Source of the DNA: Acidobacteriota bacterium
GTDB lineage: Bacteria > Acidobacteriota > Blastocatellia > Pyrinomonadales > Pyrinomonadaceae
Length of the DNA: 64,000 nt
Direction: 5' to 3'
NCBI GenBank assembly: GCA_019639155.1
Contig: JAHBSJ010000006.1
Coordinates: forward strand, 1 to 64,000
The number at the start of each line of letters is the position of its first letter. Position 1 is the first letter of the stretch. Positions 9,232 through 15,957 of the stretch are shown piece by piece. The translations under genes were made by a program, and so were the position numbers. The notes below the pieces were generated by a model. It made no database searches, was not told where the DNA came from, and saw only the letters and a list, made by a program, of their open reading frames with translations.

Positions 9232-9708
9232 ATGACGTCGAAAGAACAAAGGAACTATTCCGGTCAAGATCTTTCATTCAAGAGTTTCATAAATCAGAAT
9301 TTAGCGTTTGCGAATTTTGATGAAGCTTTGATGAAGAGCGTTAATTTCTCGGGGGCAATCCTCGAAATGGCGAGTTTTGATGATGCAACACTCGATGACT
9401 CAATATTTGCTAACGCCAATTTGTATATGGCATCGTTTTTCCTAAGTTCCCTTATAAGGGTAGATTTCACTAATGCAAATATGGCGGGGGTTGATCTAAA
9501 GGATTCAATACTTATCGGCGCTAACTTCACTGGAGCAAACCTCGGTATAAGTAATATTGGGTCAAGATCGCAGCTGCAAGGCGCGGATTTGCGTGAAGCT
9601 AATCTCACAAATGTGAATCTAAAAGATGCTGAATTTGATGAGAGAACTAAATTTCCCGACGGCTTTAATCCGATTGCACTTGAGATGATTCATGAAGGTT
9701 CCTGCTGA
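9232..9708 (+). CDS. Pentapeptide-repeat protein, candidate partner of the Pro-rich RHS tip
   Basis: About 158 residues. After a short lead (MTSKEQRNYSGQDLSFKSF) it consists of A(N/D)(L/F)xx pentapeptides from start to end (LAFANFDEALMKSVNF; GANFTGANLG; GADLREANLTNVNLKDAEF), predicting a right-handed quadrilateral beta-helix. The ATG at 9232 has AAGGA 6 bp upstream; ATG 9226 and TTG 9214 are alternatives. It starts 32 bp after the RHS stop. Pentapeptide proteins include DNA mimics that protect gyrase, so an immunity or protective role fits the position, but this is inference. It has no signal peptide. Confidence 0.7.
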   Translation: MTSKEQRNYSGQDLSFKSFINQNLAFANFDEALMKSVNFSGAILEMASFDDATLDDSIFANANLYMASFFLSSLIRVDFTNANMAGVDLKDSILIGANFTGANLGISNIGSRSQLQGADLREANLTNVNLKDAEFDERTKFPDGFNPIALEMIHEGSC

Positions 9709-9722
9709 GCCGCGAATCGACG

Positions 9723-11141
9723 TTGTGGAACTATACAAATGGCAGTTGGGATTTTGAGTACGAGATGGTGAACAACCGCGACATCAATGCTGGCTATGAC
9801 GCCGATGGGCGGCAGACGGTTGACCCTTCGCAGAGTGAGAACATTGATTTCTATTACGATGCGGCGGGGATGATGTGGAAAACTGCCAGATTTGAGAGAT
9901 ACGAAACGCTGATCGCACGCAGCGGTGACGGCGGCGAGGCGAAGCGGTCGCAGAGGGTTTGGGACGGTGAGCAGGAGCAGTGGGAAGATTGGGATCACGT
10001 CTATTTCATCAGTTCCAGCGTGACGGGCAGAGTTGTGAGCGAGGCGACAAAGACAGGCAAAAAGCGTTACACATACGTCGCGGCGGGCGGCCGGACCATC
10101 GCACGTCAGGAACTGACCGACACGGATACACAGATCGTGGGATGGCAGTTTAGGGATGCTACGGGGCTTAGCTCTCGCGGTTTCAGCAACGAGGAACTCA
10201 ACGGCCTCGGCAACAACGTCGGCATCCTCCCAAACCTCAACTCCAGCCGCTTCGAAAACTCCATGACCACCGGCGAATCCCCGACATTTACGAATCCCGA
10301 CGGCCCCAGTTGTCAGGAATCCGGTGTTTTCATGCCCTGCTCCATGGCCCAGGCACTGTACGGTGAAGGGGGAGGCACGTATTTTTCTGGTACAAATGGC
10401 CTTTCACCTTATCCGATAGAAGCTACAGGCAAGACTCACTACTTTAATAGAAAGACAGAATTCTGGGATGATTATCGACCAGGTCTTTCTTCCATTATTA
10501 GGTTTGCGTTACCGGATAGATATGACGAGGGATCAGCCACTGTCTATAATGGGGGCTTTCTGCTTTTGTACGTCACACATAACATTGGAATTTCCACGGC
10601 AAACCGCACTGGTGGAGGTGTTAAGGCATCAAATGACCCTTGCGATATCTCCGATTTAAACATTCCGACGGGGGTTTCGCTTCGTGACAATATCAGGACG
10701 GCCGAAAATCGCTTTTATGGAACACTTGCTGCCGGACTCGTCTTCGCGGGTCCGGGCACAGTTGCCGCCGCAGGGGAACACGCCAGATGGTTTATTGGAA
10801 AGGTAAATACTGGGGGCGATTGGGATTATAAGCAACTTGATCCTGAAGGTATTAAAAAGGGCAAAAGCAAGTATGAAGATTTTGGCAACTTTCATTACGG
10901 AGTGGTAGCTGTTGCGGCTGGTTTTGACCGAGGTAATACGATTCTTCGGATGGCCGGATATATCCATGAAAGTACAGGAGAAGAGCACGATGGCGGGGAA
11001 CACGGAGGTCTAACGAGCATCGTCGCCGACTTTGTGACAGGGAAATATGGCGGAAGGCGCCCATTTCGAGACCAGCGATCTGATCAACGGATGATACGGA
11101 GAGGAATGGCGTATTACAAGGCGAGGTGTCACAAGAAATGA
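9723..11141 (+). CDS. 5'-truncated RHS core with toxin-44-like tip (fragment C)
   Basis: Begins mid-repeat (WNYTNGSWDFEYEMVNNRDI) with only a TTG available as start. The RHS core (DHVYFISSSVTGRVVSEATKTGKKR; GWQFRDATGLSSRG) runs to the hinge GLGNNVGILPNL...ENSMTTGESPTF near residues 160-185. The unique tip ends with KSKYEDFGNFHYGVVAVAAGF at about residue 384 and QRSDQRMIRRGMAYYKARC at the C terminus. These two blocks match my memory of the 'polymorphic toxin type 44' family (FGNFnyGatgaa-G...dq..I.rGi-YY). Nucleotides 9757-10290 recur in fragment D. The stop codon overlaps the next ATG as ATGA. Confidence 0.7.
   Translation: MWNYTNGSWDFEYEMVNNRDINAGYDADGRQTVDPSQSENIDFYYDAAGMMWKTARFERYETLIARSGDGGEAKRSQRVWDGEQEQWEDWDHVYFISSSVTGRVVSEATKTGKKRYTYVAAGGRTIARQELTDTDTQIVGWQFRDATGLSSRGFSNEELNGLGNNVGILPNLNSSRFENSMTTGESPTFTNPDGPSCQESGVFMPCSMAQALYGEGGGTYFSGTNGLSPYPIEATGKTHYFNRKTEFWDDYRPGLSSIIRFALPDRYDEGSATVYNGGFLLLYVTHNIGISTANRTGGGVKASNDPCDISDLNIPTGVSLRDNIRTAENRFYGTLAAGLVFAGPGTVAAAGEHARWFIGKVNTGGDWDYKQLDPEGIKKGKSKYEDFGNFHYGVVAVAAGFDRGNTILRMAGYIHESTGEEHDGGEHGGLTSIVADFVTGKYGGRRPFRDQRSDQRMIRRGMAYYKARCHKK
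9757..10290 (+). repeat. RHS core duplicate 2, copy a
   Basis: Direct repeat of 11746-12280, about 95% identical by eye, from GTACGAGATGGTGAACAA to the ENSMT...GE hinge. Divergence begins right after the hinge. Confidence 0.85.
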
Positions 11142-11671
11142 GATTAGCAGGCCGGACAGCAATGGCACTTTTATTGGCAATCACATTCGGTAGTGTGAGT
11201 TGCGCATTTGTTTGGGATGAACTTACAGAAATGGTTTCAGACGTCGAATTGGTACGTAAGTTCGAGGACAATCGCTCCGACTTTGACCGTCTCGTGAAGA
11301 TGTCGGATGAGGACGGACGAGTCATTAGAATCGCATACGATTTCACCTGGGTTCATGGAGAAAGAATAAGCGGAGAAATGGGCGGCGATAGACCGATCGG
11401 CTTTTCGGAGCAACGATGGGACGAATATAAGCAGCTTTTTAGAAAACTAAAACTAAAAAAAGGGCTTAGCCGGTCGGAAACCGGCAGCCTGATCTTTCTT
11501 TTGGCCGACACCAAAGGTCTAGTTACAGGCGGATTGCAGAAAGGATATATGTTTTCGCGCGAAGCGAAAGTGTGCGACGATCAGTCGTTAGACGATCTGG
11601 AGGTGCTGAAGGAAAAGAATTTTGCCTGCAAGAGCCTTGATGGGCCGTGGAGTTTGTATATTTCCCGCTAA
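11138..11671 (+). CDS. Exported (possibly lipo-) protein, candidate partner of tip C
   Basis: 177 residues from the ATG at 11138, whose ATGA overlap with the tip C stop codon implies translational coupling; a GTG at 11126 is less likely. The N terminus MRLAGRTAMALLLAITFGSVSCAF is a signal peptide with Cys22 at a possible lipobox (SVSC). The mature part is charged, with FEDNRSDFDRLVKMSDEDGRVIRIAYDFTWVHGE. No known domain was recognised. Its tight coupling to a toxin-like tip makes it the strongest positional candidate for a dedicated immunity protein in this array. Confidence 0.6.
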   Translation: MRLAGRTAMALLLAITFGSVSCAFVWDELTEMVSDVELVRKFEDNRSDFDRLVKMSDEDGRVIRIAYDFTWVHGERISGEMGGDRPIGFSEQRWDEYKQLFRKLKLKKGLSRSETGSLIFLLADTKGLVTGGLQKGYMFSREAKVCDDQSLDDLEVLKEKNFACKSLDGPWSLYISR

Positions 11672-11745
11672 TCTTGCCAATTTGCGGCAACTATCGAAAG
11701 TGATTCGACGCTGAGGAATTACGACGAGAGCAATTGAAATCGTGG

Positions 11746-12280
11746 GTACGAGATGGTGAACAACCGCGACATCTATGCTGGCTATGACGCCGATGGGCGG
11801 CAGACGGTTGACCCTTCGCAGAGTGAGAACATCGATTTCTATTACGATGCGGCGGGGATGATGTGGAAAACTTCCAGATTTGAGAGATACGAAACGCTGA
11901 TCGCACGCAGCGGTGACGGCGGCGAGGCGAAGCGGTCACAGAGGGTTTGGGATGGTGAAGAGGAAGAGTGGGAAGATTGGGATCACGTCTATTTTATCAG
12001 TTCCAGCGTGACGGGCGGTGTTGTGAGCGAGGCGACTAAGACAGGCAAAAAACGTTACACATACTTCGCGGCGGGCGGCCAGACCATCGCACGTCAGGAA
12101 CTGACCGACACGAATACAGAGATCGTGGGATTGCAGTTTAGGGATGCTACGGGGCTTAGCTCACGCGGGTTCAGCAACGAAGAACTCGACGGCCTCGGCA
12201 ACAACGTCGGCATCCTCCCAAACCTCACCTCCAGCCGATACGAAAACTCCATGACCCAAGGCGAAACCCCAACCTTCACC
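11746..12280 (+). repeat. RHS core duplicate 2, copy b
   Basis: Partner of 9757-10290. Its 3' part (about 12150-12300) is also shared with 13846-13996, extending to the words GMGMGD or TGMGD after the hinge. Confidence 0.85.
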
Positions 12281-13144
12281 GACACGGGCATGGGCGATTG
12301 TTCCGGTAGCGGCATTCTTGGGCCTTGCTCAGTGGACGACATCTTCGGTGGATCGTTCTTCTTTTCTCATAATTGGGACCTTCCATTCGAGGTCAAGGCC
12401 TTCCGCCGTAATAGCCGAGACAATCCGAGGTTGCTCAATTTGCTTTCTAGGTCCGCCGGATTTTTGCCTACTGCTGATTCTGTCCCTTTACTGATCGGGG
12501 AATCGATTGAACTCGTTCCGTGGAGGCTACTTTTGGAACACGAAGGTCGGCTACATACCCAAGCAACGCCACCCTCGCAGCAGCAGACTTCCAACCAAGG
12601 CGGCGATAATGAGCCCTGTGTCTTTAATATCAACTTAAAGGTACCGAAAGGCTGGGAGAATACGGATTATGAGAAATTTGAATCTTCGTTGCCTGGGTTG
12701 GAGCCAATGAAAGTTGAAGGCGCATTGCGTCGCTTCAAGAATGCGTTGACAAAGATTTTTGAAGATGCCGGAGTAAGGCTGGTATTCAATGACAAGAAAG
12801 CAGCTTCGAATACGCGCAATGGAAGCTACAATCTTAAGCTCGTCAATGACCTTTCGTTTTTTGCTCGAGCCTTCCTAACTACGACCGGAGTGCATGCTCT
12901 AGGTTGGAATTTCGGCGGCAGGGGCGAGGTCTCAGTAAAAAAGGTAGGAATGGCGGACTTGCCGTACGTAGCTGGGCACGAGGCTGGGCACCATTTTCTC
13001 AAAGGCTTCGATGGCCTTGATAAGGACGGGCACGGAGCGGGAATAATGCAAGCCTTTCTCATCGGCTCAGGGTTTACTCCTGAGCAGGCAGCGTATCTGC
13101 AAAGCCTCTGCCTGCCACTGCCAAAGGTAAGGAATAGAAGGTGA
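11753..13144 (+). CDS. 5'-truncated RHS core with HEAGH metallopeptidase tip (fragment D)
   Basis: The first 180 codons are nearly the same as fragment C (YEMVNNRDIYAGYDADGRQTV to the hinge GNNVGILPNLTSSRYENSMTQ). The unique tip then ends in a zincin signature: GHEAGHHFLKGFDGLDKDGHGAGIMQ, with His409, Glu410, His413 and a further His at 427, plus a Met in GIMQ reminiscent of the metzincin Met-turn. A helical block (GALRRFKNALTKIFEDAGVRL) precedes it, as in astacin/matrixin-like folds. The start ATG at 11753 lies inside the RHS repeat and probably is not a natural start. Predicted role: protease effector tip. Confidence 0.7.
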   Translation: MVNNRDIYAGYDADGRQTVDPSQSENIDFYYDAAGMMWKTSRFERYETLIARSGDGGEAKRSQRVWDGEEEEWEDWDHVYFISSSVTGGVVSEATKTGKKRYTYFAAGGQTIARQELTDTNTEIVGLQFRDATGLSSRGFSNEELDGLGNNVGILPNLTSSRYENSMTQGETPTFTDTGMGDCSGSGILGPCSVDDIFGGSFFFSHNWDLPFEVKAFRRNSRDNPRLLNLLSRSAGFLPTADSVPLLIGESIELVPWRLLLEHEGRLHTQATPPSQQQTSNQGGDNEPCVFNINLKVPKGWENTDYEKFESSLPGLEPMKVEGALRRFKNALTKIFEDAGVRLVFNDKKAASNTRNGSYNLKLVNDLSFFARAFLTTTGVHALGWNFGGRGEVSVKKVGMADLPYVAGHEAGHHFLKGFDGLDKDGHGAGIMQAFLIGSGFTPEQAAYLQSLCLPLPKVRNRR

Positions 13145-13151
13145 TACGTAT

Positions 13152-13799
13152 ATGAAAGCACATCCGTTGTTGAATTGCTTGGTAATTTTGCTATTTGTGT
13201 TAACAATCAACTCGCAATCCCTCAAAGAAGAAAATCCGATCGAATTGGGTTTGGCTGATTCAAATCCGCATCTGAGAGCGGATATTTCCGAAAATGTTTC
13301 GGTCAAGATCGGAGTTATAAAGACTCGGTTTAGGTATGACGAACTTATAAAACTCGATGTTGCTGTTCTATTACGCAACACAACACCATATTTTTTTAGT
13401 CCAAAGTTCTACTATAATATTTTGGTGAAAGACTCAAAGGATAGAAAGGTGAGCATAAAGCCATTCATGGTTATTGATGGTTATCCGAGATATATTGAGA
13501 GCTTTCAAACTATGTATATGGACTCTACATATTTGATTGTCGGCTGCAGCGGATATGCTCGAACCAGTACGCTGGCCTTTGAGGCCGTGGAAGACCTGGA
13601 CAACCCTAAAGAGCTATTTGATCGCGAAGTTTTTGGAGATATCCTCGACGGATGTATTGACGTAAGTCGAACCGGGCAGCTCTCGATAACGGTAGAGGTT
13701 CAGAATAGCCTAGTTGTAATAGACAAACGGGCAGCTCCAGTTCGAACATTGGTTGGGTCGATCACATCGTCCCCGGTCAAGATTGAAGTTGTTAAGTAG
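13152..13799 (+). CDS. Secreted protein, candidate partner of tip D
   Basis: 215 residues starting 7 bp after the tip D stop codon. The N terminus (MKAHPLLNCLVILLFVLTINSQS) is a signal peptide. The mature part has a beta-rich look (VSVKIGVIKTRFRYDELIKLDVAVLLRNTTPYFFSP; TVEVQNSLVVIDKR), which is compatible with an immunoglobulin-like sandwich, but no family was recognised. The gene is AT-rich relative to the RHS cores on either side, consistent with a module acquired together with its tip. A periplasmic inhibitor of the D protease is an attractive inference. Confidence 0.6.
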   Translation: MKAHPLLNCLVILLFVLTINSQSLKEENPIELGLADSNPHLRADISENVSVKIGVIKTRFRYDELIKLDVAVLLRNTTPYFFSPKFYYNILVKDSKDRKVSIKPFMVIDGYPRYIESFQTMYMDSTYLIVGCSGYARTSTLAFEAVEDLDNPKELFDREVFGDILDGCIDVSRTGQLSITVEVQNSLVVIDKRAAPVRTLVGSITSSPVKIEVVK

Positions 13800-13845
13800 A
13801 TTTTTCGTAGTTGGTAGATCGACATTGAGGATGATCGATCTAGAT

Positions 13846-13996
13846 CCACGGGGCTTAGCAGCTCACGCGGTTTCAGCAACGAGGAACTTGACGGGCTCGG
13901 CAACAACGTCGGCATCCTCCCAAACCTCAACTCCAGCCGCTACGAAAACTCCATGACCCAGGGCGAATCCCCGACATTCACGGACATGGGCATGGG
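13846..13996 (+). repeat. RHS hinge duplicate, third copy
   Basis: About 150 bp matching the 3' ends of the duplicates at 10165-10290 and 12150-12300, including the GNNVGILPNL and ENSMTQGE words. It shows how little RHS sequence stays with a displaced tip. Confidence 0.8.
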
Positions 13997-14882
13997 CGAT
14001 TGCCAATACAACGGTACATTTATGCCTTGTTCGATGGCCTACATTTTCGAGGGTTACGATTCGCCATATATGGGGGACTGGGGCACTTTTTTCAGCAAAC
14101 GCCACCGGTTACCCTTCGAAGCAGATGGAAAATATAGATATGCCAAGAACAATCCGATGTACATAGCCAACGACATATTGAGACAGAACAGGACTAATCC
14201 GCCACGAGGACTTGGGGATCCAGAGCGCCCCGAGCGAGAACTTTATGAAGCTGGCTATTTGAGTTTCTTACTCGGCTCGGGACCCCCGCCACGGCACAAG
14301 CCTTGGTACATTGTCGGTTTCAATAATTCTCAACGTAAAACAATCGACGATCAAGTCAGGTCAATGTACGGAAATGAGGCTTGTGACAAAGCATTTGAAG
14401 CGGCCGGACTCGAATCTCTTACAACGATGATGAATAAAGGCTCGCTTGTTTTTGTATATGATGGATTATTGTTGGATTCGGGAAATGACTCTAGCTGGTT
14501 AGGAGATTCGTATTTAAGGAGTCGCTTCTTAGACCTTTTTAGTCCGAGCCTCACAGTCCGCGGCGCCGCACATAGAGGGCCTTACAAAGGAAACTACTAT
14601 ATTTCTTTGAGACGTACGGCTTTTACCAACACTGGTGACACGGCGATTAATATCATAATTCACGAACTGATTCACGCGGGTGGTGCTCGACACGATATGA
14701 ATCCGATAAGTGTTCCCACATACGAAGTGCGAGGAGGAAATTATAGTCCCGTCCGAGTTATTCGAAAAGGCAACCAAATGGTTAAACCCAAACACGATCT
14801 CGAATGGCTTAACTTTGAGAATGGAGAGTACGTCGGGCACTACGACAAAATAATTAAAGCGTGTCAGCCACCGAAAAAGTAA
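13953..14882 (+). CDS. RHS hinge fragment with HExxHxxGxxH metzincin tip (fragment E)
   Basis: RHS similarity begins near 13846 (TGLSSSRGFSNEELDGLGNNVGIL) in the same frame, but the first ATG is the Met of the hinge ENSMTQGESPTF at 13953. The tip spans about 300 residues and contains IIIHELIHAGGARHD: His237, Glu238, His241 and His247 spell the full metzincin zinc site HExxHxxGxxH, followed by D as in many astacin/adamalysin relatives. Only about 150 bp of RHS sequence remain, the shortest core remnant carrying an intact tip here. Predicted zinc endopeptidase effector domain, currently an orphan module. Confidence 0.7.
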   Translation: MTQGESPTFTDMGMGDCQYNGTFMPCSMAYIFEGYDSPYMGDWGTFFSKRHRLPFEADGKYRYAKNNPMYIANDILRQNRTNPPRGLGDPERPERELYEAGYLSFLLGSGPPPRHKPWYIVGFNNSQRKTIDDQVRSMYGNEACDKAFEAAGLESLTTMMNKGSLVFVYDGLLLDSGNDSSWLGDSYLRSRFLDLFSPSLTVRGAAHRGPYKGNYYISLRRTAFTNTGDTAINIIIHELIHAGGARHDMNPISVPTYEVRGGNYSPVRVIRKGNQMVKPKHDLEWLNFENGEYVGHYDKIIKACQPPKK

Positions 14883-14988
14883 AATTGCGATGATTTGAAT
14901 GCGGCATCCCTATGAAGCTCGAAATGCCGATCTAAATAAACTTCAATGAAATTGTAAGGTCATTTATTCAATCCGCGTTTGGTAGAAG

Positions 14989-15561
14989 ATGATGGTTAAT
15001 AGCAGACTTCTAAACGTTCTCGAAATAACTGTTTTGGCCATAGCTCTGTTAGTTCTACTGACAACTGCGGGGCTCTATTTGTCTTCCGTATCATTCGACC
15101 GGGGATTCATTGCTGGGGAGGCCTGGTCGCTACTTATCAGAGAAATTCCGCTTTCTGAAGCTAGCACTGAGGCAAAGGAAAATTTTCCAATACCTAGCGA
15201 AAGGACATACCAATATTTAGGACGGAAATATAGCTATTCTGCCTGCTTCATACTGTGCTTTTTGACGGGATGGCTTTTCACGGCATACTACATGAAATAT
15301 TCGAAGACTTTCGATAATTCTTGGTTCAATGTTCAACTGGCGTTGTCCTTTTTTATTTTTCTAGCGATTTATCAATACTGGTCTTTAGTTGCCGAAAAGC
15401 GGCTTTGGTCGATGGATGCGTTTTGGAATATCCCTCTTCAAGAACTTGCCCGATTTGCCTACCCGATCGACTGGATCTGTTTACTTTTGCTCGCCGCCAC
15501 TATGATTGGAGTAATCCTATTGCACGTATTACGCGTTCTGGAAGAACGCGTATCAGGTTAA
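14989..15561 (+). CDS. Four-TM membrane protein, candidate partner of tip E
   Basis: 190 residues with four clear hydrophobic stretches: VLEITVLAIALLVLLTTAGL, SACFILCFLTGWLFTAYYM, NVQLALSFFIFLAIYQY and WICLLLLAATMIGVILLHVL. A charged loop follows TM1 (SEASTEAKENFPIPSERTY). The start is ATG 14989 or 14992 with GGTAGAAG upstream. It lies 106 bp after the tip E stop, a looser spacing than the other pairs. The family is not recognised. By position it could protect the inner membrane or periplasm from the E metzincin; an unrelated passenger is also possible. Confidence 0.6.
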   Translation: MMVNSRLLNVLEITVLAIALLVLLTTAGLYLSSVSFDRGFIAGEAWSLLIREIPLSEASTEAKENFPIPSERTYQYLGRKYSYSACFILCFLTGWLFTAYYMKYSKTFDNSWFNVQLALSFFIFLAIYQYWSLVAEKRLWSMDAFWNIPLQELARFAYPIDWICLLLLAATMIGVILLHVLRVLEERVSG

Positions 15562-15671
15562 CGATTCCGCTTTGCGGCCTATGGCGGGGAGGAAGATTAG
15601 GCGAATAGCGATTATGCAAAAGCGTGCCCATCGCCAGTAGCGGAGGAATTTGCGTCGGGCGTCGTCGTCGG

Positions 15672-15900
15672 CGACGGAGGCGAGGCAAAGCGGTCGCAGA
15701 GGGTTTGGGACGGTGAGTTGGAAGAGTAGGAAGATTGGGATCACGTATATTTCATCAGTTCCAGCGTGACGGGCGGTGTTGTGAGCGAGGTGACTAAGAC
15801 AGGCAAAAAACGTTACACATACTTCGCGGCCGGCGGGCAGACCATTGCACGCCAGGAGGTGACCGATACGGATACACAGATCGTCGGCTGGCAGGAACAA
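15672..15900 (+). pseudogene. Decayed RHS core remnant (fragment F)
   Basis: About 230 bp similar to 9930-10145 and 11925-12130 (KRYTYFAAGGQTIARQEVTDTDTQIVGWQ in one frame). It has an in-frame TAG near 15727 and no tip; the similarity ends just before a hairpin. This marks the right border of the RHS array. Confidence 0.7.
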
Positions 15901-15903
15901 GAG

Positions 15904-15929
15904 AAAGGCCGTCCAAAAGGACAGCCTTT
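15904..15929 (-). terminator. Hairpin at the 3' end of the C25 gene
   Basis: AAAGGCCGTCC - AAAA - GGACAGCCTTT forms an 11-bp stem with one G-T pair. On the minus strand it lies about 30 bp after the C25 protease stop and is followed by TTTCTCTTG; it may stop transcription from both sides. Confidence 0.6.
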
Positions 15930-15957
15930 ATCGGATCGAAGCCAGAAGGCGAACATT

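Noticed and set aside
1..15900. Diversity-generating retroelement as the source of tip variation
   Set aside because: No reverse transcriptase and no template/variable pair; tips differ completely rather than at adenines. The four-helix (Avd-like) gene at 63.5 kb is far away.
1..15900. Insertion-sequence origin of the RHS array
   Set aside because: No transposase and no terminal inverted repeats were seen; duplicated parts are RHS core sequence in one direction.
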